From the NCBI RefSeq assembly GCF_018688355.1, contig NZ_CP061317.1:876091-940090 (forward strand): 64,000 bases of DNA. The letters run 5' to 3'. Positions 7,541 to 16,519 of this stretch are shown here, piece by piece. The position numbers were made by a program, and so were the translations under genes. This stretch comes from Polynucleobacter sp. AP-Elch-400A-B2. GTDB taxonomy: Bacteria; Pseudomonadota; Gammaproteobacteria; Burkholderiales; Burkholderiaceae. The notes below the pieces were generated by a model. The model had not been told where the DNA came from and ran no database searches. It was given only the letters and a program-made list of their open reading frames with translations. Position 1 is the first letter of the stretch. Every line of letters starts with the position of its first letter.

Positions 7541-9694
7541 CTAAATGAACATATCTGCGTTCATCACTTTAGTCCATGCGGCAACAAAGTCATTCACAAA
7601 CTTCTCCTTATTATCGTCTTGTGCATAGACTTCTGAGTAGGCCCTTAGGATAGAGTTAGAGCCAAACACCAAATCAACTCTAGTTGCAGTCCATTTAGCA
7701 TTGCCTGTATTGCGCTTAACAATATCGTAGCTATTACGACCGGTAGGTTTCCACTCGTAATTCATATCAGTCATATTCACGAAAAAGTCATTGCTTAATA
7801 CGCCTTCTCTTTCTGTGAATACGCCATGCTTGGTTCCTCCGTAGTTAGTACCCAGAACACGCATGCCTCCAATCAGCGCAGTCATCTCTTGGGCAGTGAG
7901 CCCCATTAACTGGGTGCGATCTAGGAGCATTTCCTCCGGCATGACAACATAGTTTTCTTTTAACCAATTGCGATAACCATCTGCTAGTGGTTCAAGCACT
8001 TCAAATGACTCTACATCTGTCATTTCTTGAGTAGCATCACCACGGCCTGAAGTAAACGGCATTTTAATGTCAAAGCCTCCAGCCTTGGCGGCCTGCTCGA
8101 TACCGATATTGCCGCCAAGAACAATCGTGTCGGCAATACTGATGCCAGATTCTTTGGCAATTTTTTCATAGACTGAGAGTATTCTTGCCAAGCGCTCTGG
8201 CTCATTGCCTGCCCAGTCTTTTTGGGGAGCCAAACGAATACGTGCACCATTCGCACCACCACGTTTATCTGAGCCGCGATAAGTGTGAGCACTATCCCAG
8301 GCGGTCGTTACTAGATCACTAATGGATAAGCCACTAGCTTTGATCTTGGTCTTAACGGCCTCAATGCCATAGTCTTTTGCACCTGCTGGTACGGGATCTT
8401 GCCAAATCAATTCTTCTTTAGGAACATCAGGTCCGAAATATCTTGCTTTAGGCCCCATGTCTCGATGGGTTAACTTATACCAAGCTCTAGAAAACGTTTC
8501 GGAGAAATAGGCCTGATCCTGATGGAACTTTTCTGAGATTTTGCGATATTCAGGATCCATCTTCATTGCCATATCCGCATCTGTCATCATCGGCATGCAG
8601 CGAATGGAGGCATCCTCAACATCAACTGGCTTATCCTCTTCTTTGATGTTAATAGGCTCATACTGCCAAGCACCTGCTGGGCTCTTGGTCAGCTTCCAGT
8701 CGTAATTGAGTAATAAATGGAAGTAACCGCTATCCCACTGAGTTGGATTTGTTGTCCATGCACCCTCAATTCCACTGGTGACGGTATCTCTGCCTATACC
8801 ACGAGTTTTATGATTCATCCAGCCAAGACCTTGCTCCTCTATGGGGGCTGCTTCTGGTGCTGGTCCAAGATTGGCTGCGTTGCCATTGCCATGTGCTTTA
8901 CCAACAGTATGCCCACCAGCCGTTAGCGCAACAGTCTCTTCATCATTCATTGCCATGCGAGCAAAAGTTATCCGAATATCTTGCGCGGTTTTTAGAGGAT
9001 CAGGATTGCCATCAACACCTTCTGGATTTACATAGATTAAACCCATCATGACGGCTGCAAGAGGATTGGCTAAATCTCGTTCACCAGAATAGCGGCTGCC
9101 TTCCCCACCACTTTTTTGGAGCCATTCTTTTTCAGAGCCCCAATAAGTGTCTTTTTCTGGATGCCAAATATCTTCACGTCCAAATGAGAAGCCAAATGTC
9201 TTGAGTCCCATAGATTCGTAGGCAATAGTGCCAGCCAAGATCATGAGATCGGCCCAACTGACTTTATTGCCGTATTTCTTTTTGATGGGCCATAAGAGGC
9301 GACGGGCTTTATCGAGATTAGTGTTGTCAGGCCAAGAATTCAATGGGGCGAAGCGTTGATTACCTGTACCGGCTCCACCGCGACCATCAGCAATACGATA
9401 GCTACCTGCAGAGTGCCAGGCCAAACGAATCATCAAGCCGCCGTAATGCCCCCAATCTGCTGGCCACCAATCTTGGCTATTGAGTAGCAGTTCTTTCATA
9501 TCCTGCTTGAGTGCACTTACGTCGAGTTTTTTTAATTCATCTCGGTAGTTAAATGACGGACCCATGGGGTTTGTCTTGGCATCTTGCTGATGCAGAATAT
9601 CGAGATTCAGTGATTTTGGCCACCATGCCATAGGGGTGTTACTTGATTCGGTATTGGCACCGTGAGCAACTGGGCACATTCCTTGTGATGTCAT
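7541..9694 (-). CDS. katG: Catalase-peroxidase KatG
   Basis: 717-residue bifunctional haem catalase-peroxidase that removes hydrogen peroxide. The distal haem motif MIRLAWHSAGSYR (Arg, Trp, His) is near residue 90; the proximal-side DGRGG, GGHTVGKAHG and the second, non-catalytic peroxidase domain (TTAWDSAHTYRGSDKRGG) are all present. The Trp-Tyr-Met adduct residues are visible as LAWHS, GLIYVNPEG and FARMAMNDEE. Length is normal for the family. The start at 9694 has AAGGAG seven bases upstream. It is a single-gene unit; OxyR control is usual for katG but was not tested here. Confidence 0.98.
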   Translation of the reverse strand: MTSQGMCPVAHGANTESSNTPMAWWPKSLNLDILHQQDAKTNPMGPSFNYRDELKKLDVSALKQDMKELLLNSQDWWPADWGHYGGLMIRLAWHSAGSYRIADGRGGAGTGNQRFAPLNSWPDNTNLDKARRLLWPIKKKYGNKVSWADLMILAGTIAYESMGLKTFGFSFGREDIWHPEKDTYWGSEKEWLQKSGGEGSRYSGERDLANPLAAVMMGLIYVNPEGVDGNPDPLKTAQDIRITFARMAMNDEETVALTAGGHTVGKAHGNGNAANLGPAPEAAPIEEQGLGWMNHKTRGIGRDTVTSGIEGAWTTNPTQWDSGYFHLLLNYDWKLTKSPAGAWQYEPINIKEEDKPVDVEDASIRCMPMMTDADMAMKMDPEYRKISEKFHQDQAYFSETFSRAWYKLTHRDMGPKARYFGPDVPKEELIWQDPVPAGAKDYGIEAVKTKIKASGLSISDLVTTAWDSAHTYRGSDKRGGANGARIRLAPQKDWAGNEPERLARILSVYEKIAKESGISIADTIVLGGNIGIEQAAKAGGFDIKMPFTSGRGDATQEMTDVESFEVLEPLADGYRNWLKENYVVMPEEMLLDRTQLMGLTAQEMTALIGGMRVLGTNYGGTKHGVFTEREGVLSNDFFVNMTDMNYEWKPTGRNSYDIVKRNTGNAKWTATRVDLVFGSNSILRAYSEVYAQDDNKEKFVNDFVAAWTKVMNADMFI

Positions 9695-10351
9695 TTAGAT
9701 CTCCTTGTAGGTAAATCATTTGTGGTTTTTCAACCTTGACTAGTTCAGACTAACTGATAAAGCAATTGTTCGTATATATTGGGCTGACTTATCTATTCAC
9801 CAGCCATGTATACGATCAGAATATTCATGATCCGCCTCCTTTGGTGGGCCCGGGCTTCGAAATTCTTACCAAATCCCTGTCGTATTGATTTTTAAGGAAG
9901 TACAAGCCTTCCGCTATCCCAGCTAATCTATTTTGGATTCTCATTTTTAATTGCCTTCGTGTTGTGTGTTGCAATGGGTTTATATTGTTCCTTAGCAATC
10001 GATCCGTCTAATGAATTAAATAAGTTTTACTGATCTATTAAATTGATTACAAAACTCAATTCATTTTTTTGCAGTCCATGCTAATCCAGAGGGTTAGGAA
10101 TGAAGATGATTGCTTGTTGGTGATTAACGTTCAAGCCCCCTTTGGGTCGGATCAGGTCTATTGCGAGCTTTTGGATTTAAGAGCTCATATCGGCCATGAT
10201 CCACCTACCCAAGATTACTTTGTTTGGTTACCTATGGGCTGTAAGTCTTCTGGTGGTCACACTAGTTGACTGTATTGCTATTGACTTAATATCACTCCAA
10301 TATAAGCTCTCGTGACAAACGATTGGTTTTACTACCCCTTAGGAGGGTCTT
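9695..10351. other. Intergenic region between katG and the phasin gene
   Basis: About 650 bp with divergent promoters expected at both ends. No gene is convincing; a 66-codon ORF at 10069-10269 has no ribosome-binding site and no recognisable product. A 20-base stretch at 9842-9861 resembles the reverse complement of a tRNA 3' end but is too short to fold. Weak promoter-like TTGACT boxes lie at 10266 and 10281 ahead of the phasin gene. Confidence 0.5.
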
Positions 10352-10918
10352 ATGTATCAAGCAAATGAAAAATTAGTTCAAGCCCATCATAAATCAATGG
10401 AATCAGTTCATGCTTTAAGTCAACTTGCTTTTGAGAATAATCAAAGTTTGGCTCAAATTCACTATGATGCAACTAAAGAAATGCTTGCAATGGTTCAAGA
10501 AAAATCAGCAGAAATTCTCAAGCTAAAAGACCCCAAAGAAATTATGACCATCTTTAGTGTTCATGCTCTTCAAGAGGCATCCGCTGGTGTTGTTGCATAT
10601 CAAGCTAAAGTGAATTCAGTATTGCGTAAAAGTCATCATGAGTTAGTTGAAATGACTGATTCTGCAATTGAGCATGCTAAAGAGCGATTAAATGACTTGG
10701 TGGACGAAGCTTCTGCTAAAGCTCCCACGGGCTCTGAGGCATTTACAGCCTCTTTTAAGGCTGTATTTGAGGCTGCGCTCCAAGGCTTTGATCAAGTTCG
10801 CTCATCTGTACATACTGCTTATGCTAATTTTGAGAAGAGTGCAGATGGCGCATTAAATTCGAATGAACATGTTGTTCAGACAGCTACTAAAGCTCGCAAA
10901 GCAATTACCGCTTCTTAA
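10352..10918 (+). CDS. Phasin family protein
   Basis: 188-residue, almost wholly helical amphipathic protein with the phasin profile: an N-terminal segment (NEKLVQAHHKSMESVHALSQLAFEN split over two helices) and long runs of A, E, K and Q. Phasins coat polyhydroxyalkanoate granules. No signal peptide or membrane span. AGGAGG sits six bases before the ATG. A hairpin terminator follows directly, so it is monocistronic. No PHA synthase gene is in this window. Confidence 0.88.
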   Translation: MYQANEKLVQAHHKSMESVHALSQLAFENNQSLAQIHYDATKEMLAMVQEKSAEILKLKDPKEIMTIFSVHALQEASAGVVAYQAKVNSVLRKSHHELVEMTDSAIEHAKERLNDLVDEASAKAPTGSEAFTASFKAVFEAALQGFDQVRSSVHTAYANFEKSADGALNSNEHVVQTATKARKAITAS

Positions 10919-10942
10919 TCTCAATATTGATGAATGAGATGG

Positions 10943-10963
10943 CCACCTTCGGGTGGTTTTTTT
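10943..10963 (+). terminator. Rho-independent terminator after the phasin gene
   Basis: CCACC-TTCG-GGTGG hairpin with a UUCG tetraloop, followed by seven T residues, 25 bp after the phasin stop. Confidence 0.85.
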
Positions 10964-11058
10964 ACTTTTGGGTGAACGACAGCAGTGGGTCGATCTCTGC
11001 CTGCCATACTCAATTTAGACTAAGGTCTGCTTTAAGATCAGCAACAGCCTGTTGCGGC

Positions 11059-11153
11059 CCTGACGATGTGGTGTCGGTTTGACCGATTCTAAATAATTCA
11101 GGTCGCCCAAACCCAAATCTGAAACTATGCTACAAGTGTCACGTAACGAGACG
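11059..11153. promoter_or_regulatory. TGTC-N9-GACA motif pair (copy 2), integrase leader
   Basis: TGTCGGTTTGACCGATT at 11072-11088 and TGTCACGTAACGAGACG at 11137-11153, the latter ending seven bases before the integrase ATG. The first motif is preceded by CCCTGACGAT, which recurs before the motif at 20787. The sites are placed where integrase arm sites, core att sites or autoregulatory operators would be. Confidence 0.55.
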
Positions 11154-11159
11154 CTTGTA

Positions 11160-12365
11160 ATGAATAATTTATCGTTGTTGTTTGCTTCAGCTATCGCTGA
11201 AGAGCCCATCAAACTCCTTGACGGTCTTCTCACTCTCTATAAGAGACCTAATAGTCACCATTGGCAATGCCGTTTCAAGCTCGCTACTGGCTCTTGGCAT
11301 TCTGCCAGTACTGGATCCGATCAAGTGGCCGAGGCCACGACCCAAGCCATTGCCATCTATGAAACAGTCAAGGTCAAGCTAGCCAGCGATCTAGCCGTTA
11401 AGACTCGCACCTTTCGCCAATTGGCTACGCAAGAACTGGCTGCAGCTGCCCGAGTAGTTCAAGCCAATCCTAATAAACGTACTCATGCGGACTACATTCA
11501 TATCTTTACCAAGTACCTGATCCCGTTCTTTGGTGCTTATCAAATCAATGACATTACCCAGGAAGTAGTGGATGACTATGTAGCCTGGCGAATATCCCGG
11601 ATGGGCAAGAATCCCAAGACCTATACCCAAAGGCGCCATGCTGGTCTTTATAAGCGTGTAATAGAGCGAGCCAGGGATCAGGGATTAATTCACCGGCATC
11701 GAACTATTCCATTATTGGAAGTTAATGCCGATAGGGCAGAGATCAGGCCAGCATTCAATCAACAAGAAGTCCATTACCTATTGGAATACATGTGGGATTG
11801 GGAGCGTTTTGGCCGCAATCAACGCAGTAATCACATGAGAAGGCTCTGCAGGGTCTATGTGGAGTTCTTGTTAGGAACAGGCATTAGACAAGGAACGGAG
11901 AGCATGCCAATACGTTGGCGTAGTCTGCAATGGCATTGGATTGGTGAAAAACGCTACTTACGGATTTGGGTATCAGGCAAGACGGGGCCGAGATATTTGA
12001 TTGCCCGCCACTTTGTCATCGATAGTCTAGAACGATTAATTGCTTGGCAAGCTTTACCTTATCCAAACCTAGATGCTGTGATTGAAGCAAAGTTGGATCG
12101 CAAGGTCTTCGTATTTCCAGAAGGTGATGCGCCTCACAGTCTAGATAGTGTGTTTGAGCGGCTCATGGTTGAATCTGGTTTGTTTAAGGATGCTACTGGC
12201 AAGAATAGAACCTTGTATAGCCTACGACATACTTATGCCACATTCGCACTAGCTGAAGGTATTGACATACATACCTTAGCTAGGCAAATGGGTACTTCGA
12301 CTTTAATGATTGAAAAACATTACTCAAAGCTCACTCCTATGATGGCGGCCGCCAAGTTAGCTTAA
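11160..12365 (+). CDS. Tyrosine recombinase / integrase
   Basis: 401-residue site-specific recombinase. It has an N-terminal arm-binding-like region, a SAM-like core-binding domain (NKRTHADYIHIFTKYLIPFFG, split around residue 110-130) and a C-terminal catalytic domain with GTGIRQGTES (Arg), the RHTYAT box and the tyrosine in MIEKHYSKL. The first histidine of the usual HxxR box is replaced by tyrosine (LYSLRHTY). ATG at 11160 is preferred over 11127 because the upstream codons overlap the conserved motif pair; no clear Shine-Dalgarno sequence is present. It is the first gene of the mobile block and presumably mediates its integration. Confidence 0.88.
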   Translation: MNNLSLLFASAIAEEPIKLLDGLLTLYKRPNSHHWQCRFKLATGSWHSASTGSDQVAEATTQAIAIYETVKVKLASDLAVKTRTFRQLATQELAAAARVVQANPNKRTHADYIHIFTKYLIPFFGAYQINDITQEVVDDYVAWRISRMGKNPKTYTQRRHAGLYKRVIERARDQGLIHRHRTIPLLEVNADRAEIRPAFNQQEVHYLLEYMWDWERFGRNQRSNHMRRLCRVYVEFLLGTGIRQGTESMPIRWRSLQWHWIGEKRYLRIWVSGKTGPRYLIARHFVIDSLERLIAWQALPYPNLDAVIEAKLDRKVFVFPEGDAPHSLDSVFERLMVESGLFKDATGKNRTLYSLRHTYATFALAEGIDIHTLARQMGTSTLMIEKHYSKLTPMMAAAKLA

Positions 12366-12369
12366 AACC

Positions 12370-12561
12370 TTACTTCTTGGATATTCTTGGAGATCTCATT
12401 TTCTTTACAGAAATAATCTCCCCAAAATCCTTTCCTCTACCATCTGCCCATTCATCTAGGCAAAATACTACCCAGTTGATCATGGCACCCATTTCTGAAT
12501 CAGCTTCGATTTGATAGATGTTGTCACTTGCTTGATTGGTTTTTACTCGATACATAGTCAT
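12370..12561 (-). CDS. Small hypothetical protein, 63 aa
   Basis: Not recognised. MTMYRVKTNQASDN leads into an acidic, aromatic middle (MINWVVFCLDEWADG) and a basic tail. The start at 12561 has AGAGGA nine bases upstream; a longer frame open to 12684 would overlap the AAA+ gene. It follows the ATPase gene (12590-13303) by 28 bp on the same strand, so the two are probably co-transcribed. It ends only a few bases from the convergent integrase gene. Confidence 0.6.
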   Translation of the reverse strand: MTMYRVKTNQASDNIYQIEADSEMGAMINWVVFCLDEWADGRGKDFGEIISVKKMRSPRISKK

Positions 12562-12589
12562 GATGATTCCTCTCTTGTTAGTTTTGGCG

Positions 12590-13303
12590 CTAAGCTGCCA
12601 TAAGTGGGTTAGTAGGTTGCGGGCTAGTTTCTGCTTGAATAACGCCACCAGAGTTACCTGGCGGATTACGGACTGATCGCACAAAATCTTCCAAGCGCTC
12701 TAATAACTTGCGATTACTTGAGCTCACTTGCAGTTGAGCTGATAAGACTTTAAGTAATTGATCATCAGGTAGGGCAATGCCTTCTTGTTGCAAAATCCAT
12801 TGCGCCCGAGATAACCAGTCTTTAGCGGTTACTGGAGGCACCATCAAACATGAACTGCGATCACGCAATGCCATATCCACTTGATCGATGTAGTTCGTTG
12901 TAAAGATGAACTGCGTATGACCGACCATGTCATCAACGATATCTCTAAAGGCAATGGCTGCTTTTAGGGTGAAATTGATCTCGTTAGACAACACATAAGT
13001 GCGCTTTTGATCATTGGTAGTAAATAGCTTATAAAACATGGGTGGACCACCAAATACTTCAGTCACATCCGTTATAGAGCTAAATTCCACTGCCTTTAAG
13101 CGGGTGATTTCAGCAGGCTTACCTTCAATAGCATCGGGCAATAGATTGGCAATCGTGGTTTTGCCAGTTCCAAAGCCGCCATGCAAAATCAAAGGTTTTA
13201 AATCCCTGCCATTGATGTAATCAGCCAATTTTGCTTTTAGGCTATTACTGCCTAGCACCACATCCTCAAGGGTTTTGGGTGCGTACTTGTATGCAAAGCT
13301 CAT
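12590..13303 (-). CDS. AAA+ ATPase, clamp-loader (RFC/gp44)-like
   Basis: 237-residue P-loop ATPase. MSFAYKYAPKTLEDVV is the typical clamp-loader N-terminus; Walker A is GGFGTGKTT near residue 43; the Walker B position reads LSNEIN, with Asn where Asp is usual; sensor 1 is FIFTTNY; an arginine-rich RDRSS follows. A C-terminal helical region and a Pro/Gln-rich tail complete it. It resembles phage or plasmid clamp-loader subunits that load a DNA sliding clamp, but no clamp gene is visible here. AAAGGA stands upstream of the ATG. It lies in the minus-strand cluster with the 258-aa gene. Confidence 0.75.
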   Translation of the reverse strand: MSFAYKYAPKTLEDVVLGSNSLKAKLADYINGRDLKPLILHGGFGTGKTTIANLLPDAIEGKPAEITRLKAVEFSSITDVTEVFGGPPMFYKLFTTNDQKRTYVLSNEINFTLKAAIAFRDIVDDMVGHTQFIFTTNYIDQVDMALRDRSSCLMVPPVTAKDWLSRAQWILQQEGIALPDDQLLKVLSAQLQVSSSNRKLLERLEDFVRSVRNPPGNSGGVIQAETSPQPTNPLMAA

Positions 13304-13376
13304 AGTATTTCCTTTATGAAGTGTAAAAAGCAGGGGAGGTTGATCAGTCCTAAACCCCTGTTAATTGATCAATTAC

Positions 13377-14153
13377 TTAAGCCATTTCTTTGAAGAAGGC
13401 TTGGTTTGCGGCCTCACTAATTGCCGCTTGCGCTGCAAGTTCTGCTTGGGCTTTGACGTGCTCTTCCACCTTATTGACTAACTCTTGAGCTATTTTGCGT
13501 ATGGCTTGCTCAATCATGGCAGTGGTAGAGCCTGGTACTACGCTTAAGACTTGCGTTTGACCACTAGCTAGCATCTTGCCAATTAACAAGGTGTATTCAG
13601 CCGAATCAGCAGGGTGAGCTAATGCTGTCTTAGGTACCAAAGCCAAAGGATGTTGCAGCTGATTAACCAGCAATTGCTTCACTTCGGCTACCTTGGTGTC
13701 TAACTGACCACGTTTTTGAATGGTCTCATCAGTGATGCCTTTGGTGCTAGCCACTTCTTCGATACCGCCAACTTTGGTGACCCATTCGGCAAAGTCTTTG
13801 ACAGAGATCAATTCCTTCGCCGCTACTCGCAGAGCGCGAGAATACGCGGAAGCTCTACGACGCTCAGCGTTAAACACGTACTTTACGATTAAGGTAAGTA
13901 CCGGGGTACTAGCTTGGACTTTGACACCACGACTATCCAAAGTAATCTTGATATTCTCAAGAACGGCCTTTTCAGCAGAGCTACCCTTAATTTCGTAATA
14001 CATACCAAGACACTCCGAAAGTAGGGTGTAAAGACCTTTATTGGATTTGTCGAAAAAGTCACGTTGCCAAACTTGACGACGATTTGCTAAGGCATCGAGC
14101 TTTACCAAGGTTGCGTTAACAATTTCTTGCTTTTGATTTGCTGTGATTCTCAT
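13377..14153 (-). CDS. Hypothetical protein, 258 aa, mobile-element cluster
   Basis: Not recognised. Mixed alpha/beta at the start, then largely helical with long A/E/K/Q runs at the C-terminus (NKVEEHVKAQAELAAQAA). It has no membrane segment and no catalytic motif I can name. AAGGAG lies shortly before the ATG. It is 73 bp upstream of the AAA+ gene on the same strand, so a joint role (for example replication or DNA processing of the element) is plausible but unproven. Confidence 0.65.
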   Translation of the reverse strand: MRITANQKQEIVNATLVKLDALANRRQVWQRDFFDKSNKGLYTLLSECLGMYYEIKGSSAEKAVLENIKITLDSRGVKVQASTPVLTLIVKYVFNAERRRASAYSRALRVAAKELISVKDFAEWVTKVGGIEEVASTKGITDETIQKRGQLDTKVAEVKQLLVNQLQHPLALVPKTALAHPADSAEYTLLIGKMLASGQTQVLSVVPGSTTAMIEQAIRKIAQELVNKVEEHVKAQAELAAQAAISEAANQAFFKEMA

Positions 14154-14401
14154 TGTGCTGCTCCTTCATTTTTTAAAAATTATCAACACGGTTTTGGCGA
14201 GATTGCCGGTGATGCTTTTTGTGTTGATGGAAGCAGTCTAATTTTTTTCGTATTTTTCGCGCAAATTTCGCTGTTGTTTTATTTCCTTGACACAAAATTG
14301 TGAAAAATCAAAGCCAGGTAGATATTGGCTTGTAGGGCGATTTTATTTTTGAGAAAAAATCACCAAAAAACTCTGTTTGAAAAATTTATGAGGAGAAATT
14401 A

Positions 14402-14968
14402 CTAAATTAATTCAACTGCATTTCTCTTTTGCTCATCATTTACATCAATGTATCTTTGCGTAACTGCGATTGATCTGTGGCCAGCTAAAGAGGCTAAGAT
14501 TCGAACACCGATCCCTTTATTAGCCAAAGTAGTAATAAAGAATTTTCTTCCCGAATGGCTGCTCCCGCCACTTATGCCCACATTCTTATAAAGCTGATGA
14601 AACCAAACACATAAGCCATTAGGGCTAAAGCGCAGACGATGATCGGTATGAAAGAAAGGGATATCCGAGCTTTTAATGTGCCTAGTAGTTAGGTAATTAG
14701 CGAGTTCGGTTTGTAAACGCTGAGAAACAAACACCGTTCTTGGGTGCTTACCCTTGGTCTGCGCTGCCGATAGGCGAATCTCATTCTTAATGGTGCCATC
14801 GGGGTTTACTACGTCACCCATGGTGAGTGAGGCTATTTCGGCGACCCTTAGGCCACCTAAGAAACTGGTAAGAATGATTGCTCTATCGCGTAGAGCGTAC
14901 TTTTTGGTGCTGACGTAATTAAGAACTTGATCAAGTTCTGCTTGAGATAAGGTTTTTGCTTGTGCCAT
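14402..14968 (-). CDS. Short tyrosine recombinase (catalytic domain only)
   Basis: 188-residue protein made of a phage-integrase catalytic domain. FLGGLRVAEIASL carries the first Arg, TKGKHPR the beta-hairpin Lys, SHSGRKFF the HxxR box, and LAGHRSIAVTQRYI the His and the nucleophile Tyr. It lacks the N-terminal core-binding domain of most integrases but has all catalytic residues, so it may act with a partner or as a transcriptional switch. A single TGTC-N9-GACA motif lies 84 bp upstream of its start. It is transcribed opposite to the first integrase. Confidence 0.88.
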   Translation of the reverse strand: MAQAKTLSQAELDQVLNYVSTKKYALRDRAIILTSFLGGLRVAEIASLTMGDVVNPDGTIKNEIRLSAAQTKGKHPRTVFVSQRLQTELANYLTTRHIKSSDIPFFHTDHRLRFSPNGLCVWFHQLYKNVGISGGSSHSGRKFFITTLANKGIGVRILASLAGHRSIAVTQRYIDVNDEQKRNAVELI

Positions 14969-15051
14969 TTGGTTTTCCTGTCATAAATAAAATGTACGTT
15001 TTAAGTATGTTTTCTTATTAGGAAAAGGTCGACCTCAGATTGTTTTGCAAG

Positions 15052-15068
15052 TGTCACGTAACAGGACA
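15052..15068. promoter_or_regulatory. TGTC-N9-GACA motif (copy 3, single)
   Basis: TGTCACGTAACAGGACA, preceded by the same 'gcaag' that precedes the copy at 7281. It lies upstream of the short tyrosine recombinase, just as copy 2 lies upstream of the long one. Confidence 0.5.
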
Positions 15069-15101
15069 AAAAGACCTTCCAAGAATCAATGACTTACAAG
15101 A

Positions 15102-15133
15102 CAGGTTAAGAAAAGTGTAATTTTCTTAACCTG
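15102..15133 (-). terminator. Hairpin with 13-bp perfect arms
   Basis: CAGGTTAAGAAAA-gtgtaa-TTTTCTTAACCTG. It lies downstream of the minus-strand gene ending at 15210. There is no long T-run outside the stem, but the stem itself carries A/T runs, so termination is the likely role. A second palindrome, GTCGTCT-tt-AGACGAC, is at 15173-15188. Confidence 0.55.
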
Positions 15134-15209
15134 ATTTTGCTTATAAGTATTTAGCAAAGATCGCCAAGATCTGTCGTCTTTAGACGACGACCTTAGCAAA
15201 CACTTCAAA

Positions 15210-15743
15210 TCACTGGATGGCGTACTTTTTGAGGTTCTCAAGTGCTTGCTTATATCCACCGGCAAATACGCCGTTTGTAGACGGTTTTTGAGGTGAATTC
15301 AGCTCGGATTGCGAAGTGGCTATTAGTGCTGGAGTGGGTTTTCCGGGAATTCTGGCAATACAGCCACGTACAGGCAGCTCCCGGTATTCATTGATCCCAT
15401 GTGAAGAGTCATCTATTTGGATGGTAATTCTGCTGTAGTTCATATCTAAAGCCGCATACCCTTCAATAGCACTCTTAACGCCATTCTCATACCGATAAAT
15501 CCAGCTCATTAATACTCCGTCTTCATTTGTTGGGATATTGCTTAGTCGAGCTGCCATTTCCGTATGTATAGGGCTCTTGGGGAAATGAAACCAAGCTTCG
15601 ACCTCCTCAAAATCTACTAAATACTTGGCATAAGGACTTGGGATCTCTAATGTGCCGTTGTAGATGGCTTTGCGATATTGACCTTTGCCGAAGGTTGTTC
15701 CGTACATTTTGTTTTCCCATAAGCGGGCTGTGATTTCTTTCAT
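15210..15743 (-). CDS. Hypothetical protein, 177 aa
   Basis: Not recognised. It starts MKEITARLWENKMYG with AAGGAG well placed upstream. The sequence is mixed and soluble, with a tyrosine-rich middle and a Pro/Ser-rich linker before a helical C-terminus (GGYKQALENLKKYAIQ). No catalytic motif is apparent. It is the first gene of a minus-strand unit ending at the hairpin at 15102-15133. Confidence 0.6.
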   Translation of the reverse strand: MKEITARLWENKMYGTTFGKGQYRKAIYNGTLEIPSPYAKYLVDFEEVEAWFHFPKSPIHTEMAARLSNIPTNEDGVLMSWIYRYENGVKSAIEGYAALDMNYSRITIQIDDSSHGINEYRELPVRGCIARIPGKPTPALIATSQSELNSPQKPSTNGVFAGGYKQALENLKKYAIQ

Positions 15744-16045
15744 TTTTAATCTCCTTGAATGTTGAAAGGAGTCGCGGTGTTGCTTGAGATGCAGGGAGTG
15801 GCAGAGACAAAAGATAGTTGCTGTTGCGTGAGTTGCTGTTCAGAGCTACTCATTTGTCCCAAATACAGCAACTAACTGCATCTTTTACTGCAACTTATTT
15901 CTTAATCGCATCTCAATGCAACTCATTACGCGACTCGTAAATATTTAGCCCTTGTTAATAAAAACCATATTTTTTATGTCCAAAATGAGCCGATTTGCTC
16001 GTGATCTAAAAAGAGGTCGACCAAAGCGCCATATCGAAAACACAC

Positions 16046-16061
16046 TTAATGGGCCCATTAA
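16046..16061. promoter_or_regulatory. 16-bp perfect palindrome before the DUF6641-like gene
   Basis: TTAATGGGCCCATTAA is fully self-complementary and ends 17 bases before the ATG at 16079, overlapping where transcription or translation would begin. A repressor operator is the simplest reading. Confidence 0.5.
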
Positions 16062-16078
16062 CTACACAGGAGAATCAA

Positions 16079-16519
16079 ATGAGCCAATTAAGTCACTTAA
16101 AGCTAGTCGCAGTCAAAAAGCCTCGCAATATGCCGGCAATCGTTATACGTAGGAATAAATTGGGATCAAAACTCTGGGAGCAGATCCAGCTAGCTAAAAG
16201 TCAGTTAGAAGGAACACCGTTTGTAGTTATGAAATACAAAACAGTGAAAGATCGTGAAACAGGACTACGCAAACAAGTAGAAGTGCCCAAGCGCATTAAG
16301 CCATGGTGGTTTCAGAGTGAAGAAGGTAAAGTCTGCGTTTCCGTGAAATACGGGAGCTGGACTATAGAGTTGGTCAAAGGTAAGCCCAGCGTTGAAGTAG
16401 CTAGTGGTGAGGCTTTAATTAAAGCCTTGGAATCCATTAAAGCGGCAGTAGAAGCAGGGGAGCTCGATGAGCAAATTGAGGCAGCTAGTGCTGGATTGCG
16501 GAGTGGATTTAGACGTTAA
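16079..16519 (+). CDS. DUF6641-like protein
   Basis: 146-residue basic protein. The pattern (LKLVAVKKP, then IVIRRNKLGSKLWEQIQLAK, then KQVEVPKRIKPWWF, then IKAAVEAGELDEQIEAAS) matches my memory of a family found on betaproteobacterial mobile elements and labelled DUF6641; the function is unknown. ATG at 16079 has AGGAGA upstream, better than the start 30 bases earlier. Its end overlaps the convergent protease gene by 11 bp. Confidence 0.7.
   Translation: MSQLSHLKLVAVKKPRNMPAIVIRRNKLGSKLWEQIQLAKSQLEGTPFVVMKYKTVKDRETGLRKQVEVPKRIKPWWFQSEEGKVCVSVKYGSWTIELVKGKPSVEVASGEALIKALESIKAAVEAGELDEQIEAASAGLRSGFRR

Noticed and set aside
9842..9861. Stretch resembling the reverse complement of a tRNA 3' end (TTCGAA ... 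GGGCCCACCA)
   Set aside because: Too few bases between the T-loop and CCA to fold as a T-arm plus acceptor; probably chance or an unprovable relic.
10069..10269. 66-codon ORF between katG and the phasin gene
   Set aside because: No ribosome-binding site, unnatural composition and no recognisable product; treated as chance.
12562..12684. N-terminal extension of the 63-aa gene
   Set aside because: Would overlap the AAA+ gene end; the ATG at 12561 has its own AGAGGA.
15952..16152. 66-codon ORF overlapping the start of the DUF6641-like gene
   Set aside because: Overlaps a better-supported gene in another frame and spans its palindrome and ribosome-binding site.
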